DNA of 37,148 nucleotides from Pseudomonadota bacterium (GTDB lineage: Bacteria > Pseudomonadota > Gammaproteobacteria > UBA5335): NCBI GenBank assembly GCA_002862435.1, contig PKDC01000021.1, positions 1 through 37,148 of the forward strand, in the 5' to 3' direction. Each line of letters starts with the position of its first letter. Within the stretch, counting starts at the first letter, position 1. A program made the position numbers and the translations under genes. Under the pieces are notes generated by a model that had not been told where the DNA came from, did no database searches, and saw only the letters and a list, made by a program, of their open reading frames with translations. Positions 34,779 through 37,148 of the stretch are shown here, in pieces.

Positions 34779-34904
34779 CATCGAGCATCTCAACGGATGC
34801 TCCCCCTTTTTCAAGACCGCTGTTCTTGACACTGAGTCTCCTCCTGAAAGGACCCCCTCGTCCTTTCACGCACTTGACCCCCTGACCTTCAGGGGGTTTT
34901 TTTT
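34779..34904 (+). ncRNA. Candidate C-rich multi-hairpin small RNA
   Basis: This segment has its own consensus promoter, no ORF and four successive hairpins. The first is GAGCATC/GATGCTC (34783-34789, 34796-34802), followed by CCCCTTTTT. The second is TCAAGA/TCTTGA (34811-34816, 34824-34829). The third is TGAAAGGAC/GTCCTTTCA (34845-34853, 34860-34868) with a CCCCTC loop. The fourth is the terminator stem. C-rich unpaired segments (CCCCC, TCTCCTCC, CCCCTC) could pair with Shine-Dalgarno sequences; this is the principle used by C-rich small RNAs such as sX13 of Xanthomonas, though I do not claim homology. Predicted length about 126 bases. Expression is inference; the hairpins and promoter are seen. 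Confidence 0.6.
34878..34904 (+). terminator. Strong rho-independent terminator of the small RNA
   Basis: CCCCCTGA (34878-34885) and TCAGGGGG (34889-34896) form an eight-base stem with a CCT loop, followed by eight T (34897-34904). Confidence 0.92.
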
Positions 34905-35009
34905 GCCTGTCACAGCCCATGTTCTTCCCGGCGCATTGATCTCGGATACACTGGCACAGCCACCCGACGAGGCCCTGGCACCCCTTGATCATTATGCAGG
35001 AGGATACCC

Positions 35010-35462
35010 GTGAAGCGTTTCCCGCAATCTCTTGTTCTTGCCGTCAGTCTCACGCTCCCCAGTCTTGTACTGGCCCACGGTGGAGACCATGCCGATCCCG
35101 TGCGCTATCGCCAGTCCGGCTTTTACCTGATTGGGTGGCACTTCGGGCCCATGGCTGCCATGATCAAAGGCGAAAAGCCGATGGATGCCAAGGCCTTCGC
35201 AACCCATGCCGAAGCCGTGGCGAATATCTCCCGCCTGCTGCCTGAGGGTTTTGCCAACGGCCCGCACAAGGGCAAGACCGACGCCAAACCGGAAATCTGG
35301 AAAAATCCTGGGGACTTTGCGGACAAGATGAAAGCCTTCCAAGAGCAATCAGCCCAATTGGCACAAATCGCCCAAGGCGGCGATACGGGACAGATCAAGG
35401 CGCAGTTCATGAAGACGGCGGAGACCTGCAAGGCCTGCCACGATGACTACCGCAAGGACTGA
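35010..35462 (+). CDS. Cytochrome c' family protein
   Basis: Cytochrome c' is a periplasmic four-helix heme protein, often linked to nitric oxide binding or tolerance. The 150-residue product has a signal peptide (MKRFPQSLVLAVSLTLPSLVLA, about residues 1-22), the N-terminal helix VRYRQSGFYLIGWHFGPMAAMIKGEKP, which corresponds to the conserved distal region, and the C-terminal heme site CKACHDDYRKD at residues 140-150. The start is GTG 35010, with AGGAGGA upstream. A possible -10 TACACT lies at 34947-34952, 58 bases before the start codon. It converges with a cytochrome b561-type gene six bases away. Confidence 0.92.
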   Translation: MKRFPQSLVLAVSLTLPSLVLAHGGDHADPVRYRQSGFYLIGWHFGPMAAMIKGEKPMDAKAFATHAEAVANISRLLPEGFANGPHKGKTDAKPEIWKNPGDFADKMKAFQEQSAQLAQIAQGGDTGQIKAQFMKTAETCKACHDDYRKD

Positions 35463-35468
35463 ACGGAC

Positions 35469-36155
35469 TCAAAAGCCATTGACCACGGCGTAGACCGCCA
35501 AGGCACTCAAGGCCAGCAGGCCCGCCGCCCGCCCCAAAGCGGATCGTTCCCCTTGGGGCGGGACCCTCTCCGGAGGCAGGATCTTTTGCCCCGTCACCAT
35601 GGCGCGCACCAAGTGTTCGCCGAAACGCCAACGGTAATAGCCGATGGCCGCCACATGCGCCGTCACCGCGACGATCAGAATGTTGACATTCAGCTTGTGC
35701 AGACCTGTGAAGAGACGGTTGATCCGCCCGGGGACTCGATCTGCCAGCGGTCCGGATACCAGGATGTCATCCGTGGCAAAAAGACCCGTACCCACCTGAA
35801 TCAGCACCAGCGTCAACAGCAAAGCCACCATGTAGCCGCCCAGGGGATTGTGCCCCAGGTAAAATGGATGTCGCCCTGCGGCCAGCTGCCGGGCATAGCG
35901 CCAAGCCGCGCCGGGCGGGCCGATAAAATCGCTGAAGCGCGCATGCCGCGAACCGAATATCCCCCACAGCAGGCGAAACAAAATCAAGGTCAAAATGGCG
36001 TAGCCCGTCCACAGGTGATAGGGCATCCACGAAAGTCCCGCCTGCGCCGTGGACCAAGCGATCACAAGCATTACCACCAAAGACCAGTGGAACAGGCGCA
36101 CCGGCAAATCCCATACCGCCACCGAGGTGCCGGATACCGTTTCTCGCTCGGCCAT
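35469..36155 (-). CDS. Cytochrome b561-type membrane protein
   Basis: The 228-residue product is a four-to-five-helix di-heme cytochrome b of the cytochrome b561/Ni-Fe-hydrogenase b-subunit group. Conserved segments are VWDLPVRLFHWSLVVMLVIAW, WMPYHLWTGYAILTLILFRLLWGIFGSRHARFSDFI, HNPLGGYMVALLLTLVLIQVGTGLF and LHKLNVNILIVAVTAHVAAIGYY, with His residues in the helices as heme ligands. It converges with the cytochrome c' gene. In many proteobacteria a b561 gene and a cytochrome c' gene are adjacent on one strand; opposed orientation means no common transcript. It may pass quinol electrons to a periplasmic acceptor; the partner is not proven. Confidence 0.85.
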   Translation of the reverse strand: MAERETVSGTSVAVWDLPVRLFHWSLVVMLVIAWSTAQAGLSWMPYHLWTGYAILTLILFRLLWGIFGSRHARFSDFIGPPGAAWRYARQLAAGRHPFYLGHNPLGGYMVALLLTLVLIQVGTGLFATDDILVSGPLADRVPGRINRLFTGLHKLNVNILIVAVTAHVAAIGYYRWRFGEHLVRAMVTGQKILPPERVPPQGERSALGRAAGLLALSALAVYAVVNGF

Positions 36156-36377
36156 GCCGTCCTCCTTCCAGGAAATTGCCGCCTCACCTTAACGCAGCGG
36201 CCGGCACAAGCGCGAGCCCCCATCAACCGTAAAGCCGCTGCCCGCGACTGACCCAGATCAGATCCGGCAGCATGGCGTTTGCCGCTGCATCGCCATAACG
36301 CTAAGCTTGCCACCGCCGCCCGTCATCCCTTGCGGTTGCGGGCATTGCCCATGGATTGATTTCAAGGAGAGTTAAAG

Positions 36378-36764
36378 ATGAAAAAGCTGGGAGTGGGGAT
36401 TGCGTTGATCATGCTGGGCGGCTTTTCCGGATGGGCCAGCGCCCAGGAAACCGTGGAGCCCATGGCCGTAGAAGAAGGCGGCGCGCTGCCTGATCGTGAC
36501 CAGATCTATGGGTTCGACCTCATGACCAGGGACGAACGCAAGCAGTATCGCGAGCAATATGAAGCCGCGAAATCCAACGATGAGCGCCGGGCCTTCCTGG
36601 ATAATCATCGCAAACGCATGCAGGAACGCGCGCGCGCCATGGGATTCGGCACCCCGGAGCAGGCGCAGGCCATGGCCAAGGAAGGCACGCTGCAAAAGGG
36701 CGCAGGACAGAGCTCGCCTCACAAATCCAATGACGGCGGGATCCACAATTACCTGCACTATTGA
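36378..36764 (+). CDS. Small exported protein of unknown function
   Basis: The 128-residue product has a signal peptide (MKKLGVGIALIMLGGFSGWASA, about residues 1-22) and a charged helical region: RDQIYGFDLMTRDERKQYREQYEAAKSNDERRAFLDNHRKRMQERARAMGF. The pattern IYG.dLMT..ER..YR...aAk...er...l..Hr.rMq.RA recurs in proteobacterial periplasmic proteins that I cannot name. AAGGAGAG precedes the ATG at a normal spacing, and a strong terminator follows. No gene was seen in the 222 bases upstream, between this gene and the cytochrome b start. Confidence 0.8.
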   Translation: MKKLGVGIALIMLGGFSGWASAQETVEPMAVEEGGALPDRDQIYGFDLMTRDERKQYREQYEAAKSNDERRAFLDNHRKRMQERARAMGFGTPEQAQAMAKEGTLQKGAGQSSPHKSNDGGIHNYLHY

Positions 36765-36801
36765 AGACCTGCTCGGCGCTTGGCCGATTGATCTTGCTGA
36801 G

Positions 36802-36828
36802 AAAGGCGCCTGATGGCGCCTTTTTTTT
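36802..36828 (+). terminator. Terminator after the small exported gene
   Basis: AAAGGCGCC (36802-36810) and GGCGCCTTT (36815-36823) form a nine-base stem with a TGAT loop, with the T-run extending to 36828. Confidence 0.9.
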
Positions 36829-36961
36829 GTTGGATGTTCAGTCGTTGGTCGCTTGCGTGCTCAAGCAGGGCATCTGGAAGCCGATAAACACGACATGAAG
36901 CATCGCCGCTTCGAATAACGAACCAACTACCTCGTGCGGGCCATCGTCTAGGAGTCTTGCC

Positions 36962-37148
36962 ATGAAGATCCACACTCTGATTTTTCCCTTGGTGTTGGCA
37001 TGTGTCGCTGCCCCCGCGCACGCTGAACTCGCCCGGATGGACTATGGACAAATGGCGGAGGTCACGGGTCAAGCCTACTTCATCACTCTGGGTTCGGTTG
37101 AACTGCCCTTTTCGATCAAGACCCTCGCCGAACGCAATATAGATATTG
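36962..37148 (+). CDS. Exported DUF6160-like protein, cut by window edge
   Basis: The frame opens at ATG 36962 with AGGAG eight bases upstream and is still open at the edge after 62 residues. A signal peptide (MKIHTLIFPLVLACVAAPAHA) is followed by ELARMDYGQMAEVTGQAYFITLG. The pattern L..md...M..VTGQA right after the signal cleavage site is the N-terminal signature of DUF6160-type proteins of gammaproteobacteria, whose role is not known. The C-terminal part lies outside the window. Confidence 0.7.
   Translation, partial: MKIHTLIFPLVLACVAAPAHAELARMDYGQMAEVTGQAYFITLGSVELPFSIKTLAERNIDI

Overview
The window is a GC-rich stretch of a gammaproteobacterial chromosome. The evidence is the gene order: yicC-gmk-rpoZ-spoT-ridA-recG-ubiC-ubiA, kdsD-kdsC-lptC-lptA-lptB-rpoN-hpf-rapZ, and pilT-yggS-proC-yggT-yggU-metX-metW-DUF4426, all familiar from Pseudomonas-like and other gammaproteobacterial genomes. 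Cytochrome c', class I fructose-1,6-bisphosphatase and twitching-motility ATPases fit an environmental, possibly chemolithotrophic relative, but the genus cannot be named from this sequence. No tRNA, rRNA, CRISPR array or complete insertion sequence was seen.

Layout. 239-8083 (minus): one long housekeeping operon for guanylate metabolism, the RNA polymerase omega subunit, (p)ppGpp turnover, RecG and the first two steps of ubiquinone synthesis. Its last gene, ubiA, is cut off and runs into lower-GC foreign-looking sequence at the left edge. 8205-10727 (plus): rph-rdgB-hemW, divergent from yicC. 10728-11088: an AT-rich gap with several DnaA-box-like sites. 11089-17247 (plus): Kdo synthesis, lipopolysaccharide transport, sigma-54, the hibernation factor and RapZ. 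The phosphotransferase (PTS) genes usually found between hpf, rapZ and mgtE are absent. 17375-19854 (plus): mgtE and fbp.

20029-21980 (plus): a C39-like peptidase and an outer-membrane barrel that resemble the FapD/FapF pair of functional-amyloid secretion, with no recognisable amyloid subunit. 22042-25318 (minus): three tandem type IV pilus retraction ATPases. 25365-30268 (plus): yggS-proC-yggT-yggU, metX-metW and a DUF4426 lipoprotein-like or periplasmic gene. 30447-33539 (minus): hspQ, moaB, an alpha/beta hydrolase, a double-hotdog thioesterase and the lipid A deacylase pagL. 33668-34702 (plus): sohB. 34743-34904: a strong promoter, a chain of hairpins and a strong terminator with no ORF, which I call a candidate C-rich small RNA. 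35010-37148: cytochrome c' convergent with a cytochrome b561-type protein, then two exported small proteins, the last cut by the window edge.

Several blocks act on the cell envelope: Kdo and LptABC feed lipopolysaccharide to the outer membrane, PagL trims lipid A there, RapZ elsewhere controls amino-sugar supply, and the FapD/F-like pair and pilus motors act across the same envelope. The points most worth a second look are the candidate small RNA, the orphan FapD/F-like pair, the DnaA-box cluster, the PTS gap, a 13-codon leader ORF coupled to rpoN, and a catalytic Asp-to-Glu change in the SpoT synthetase domain.
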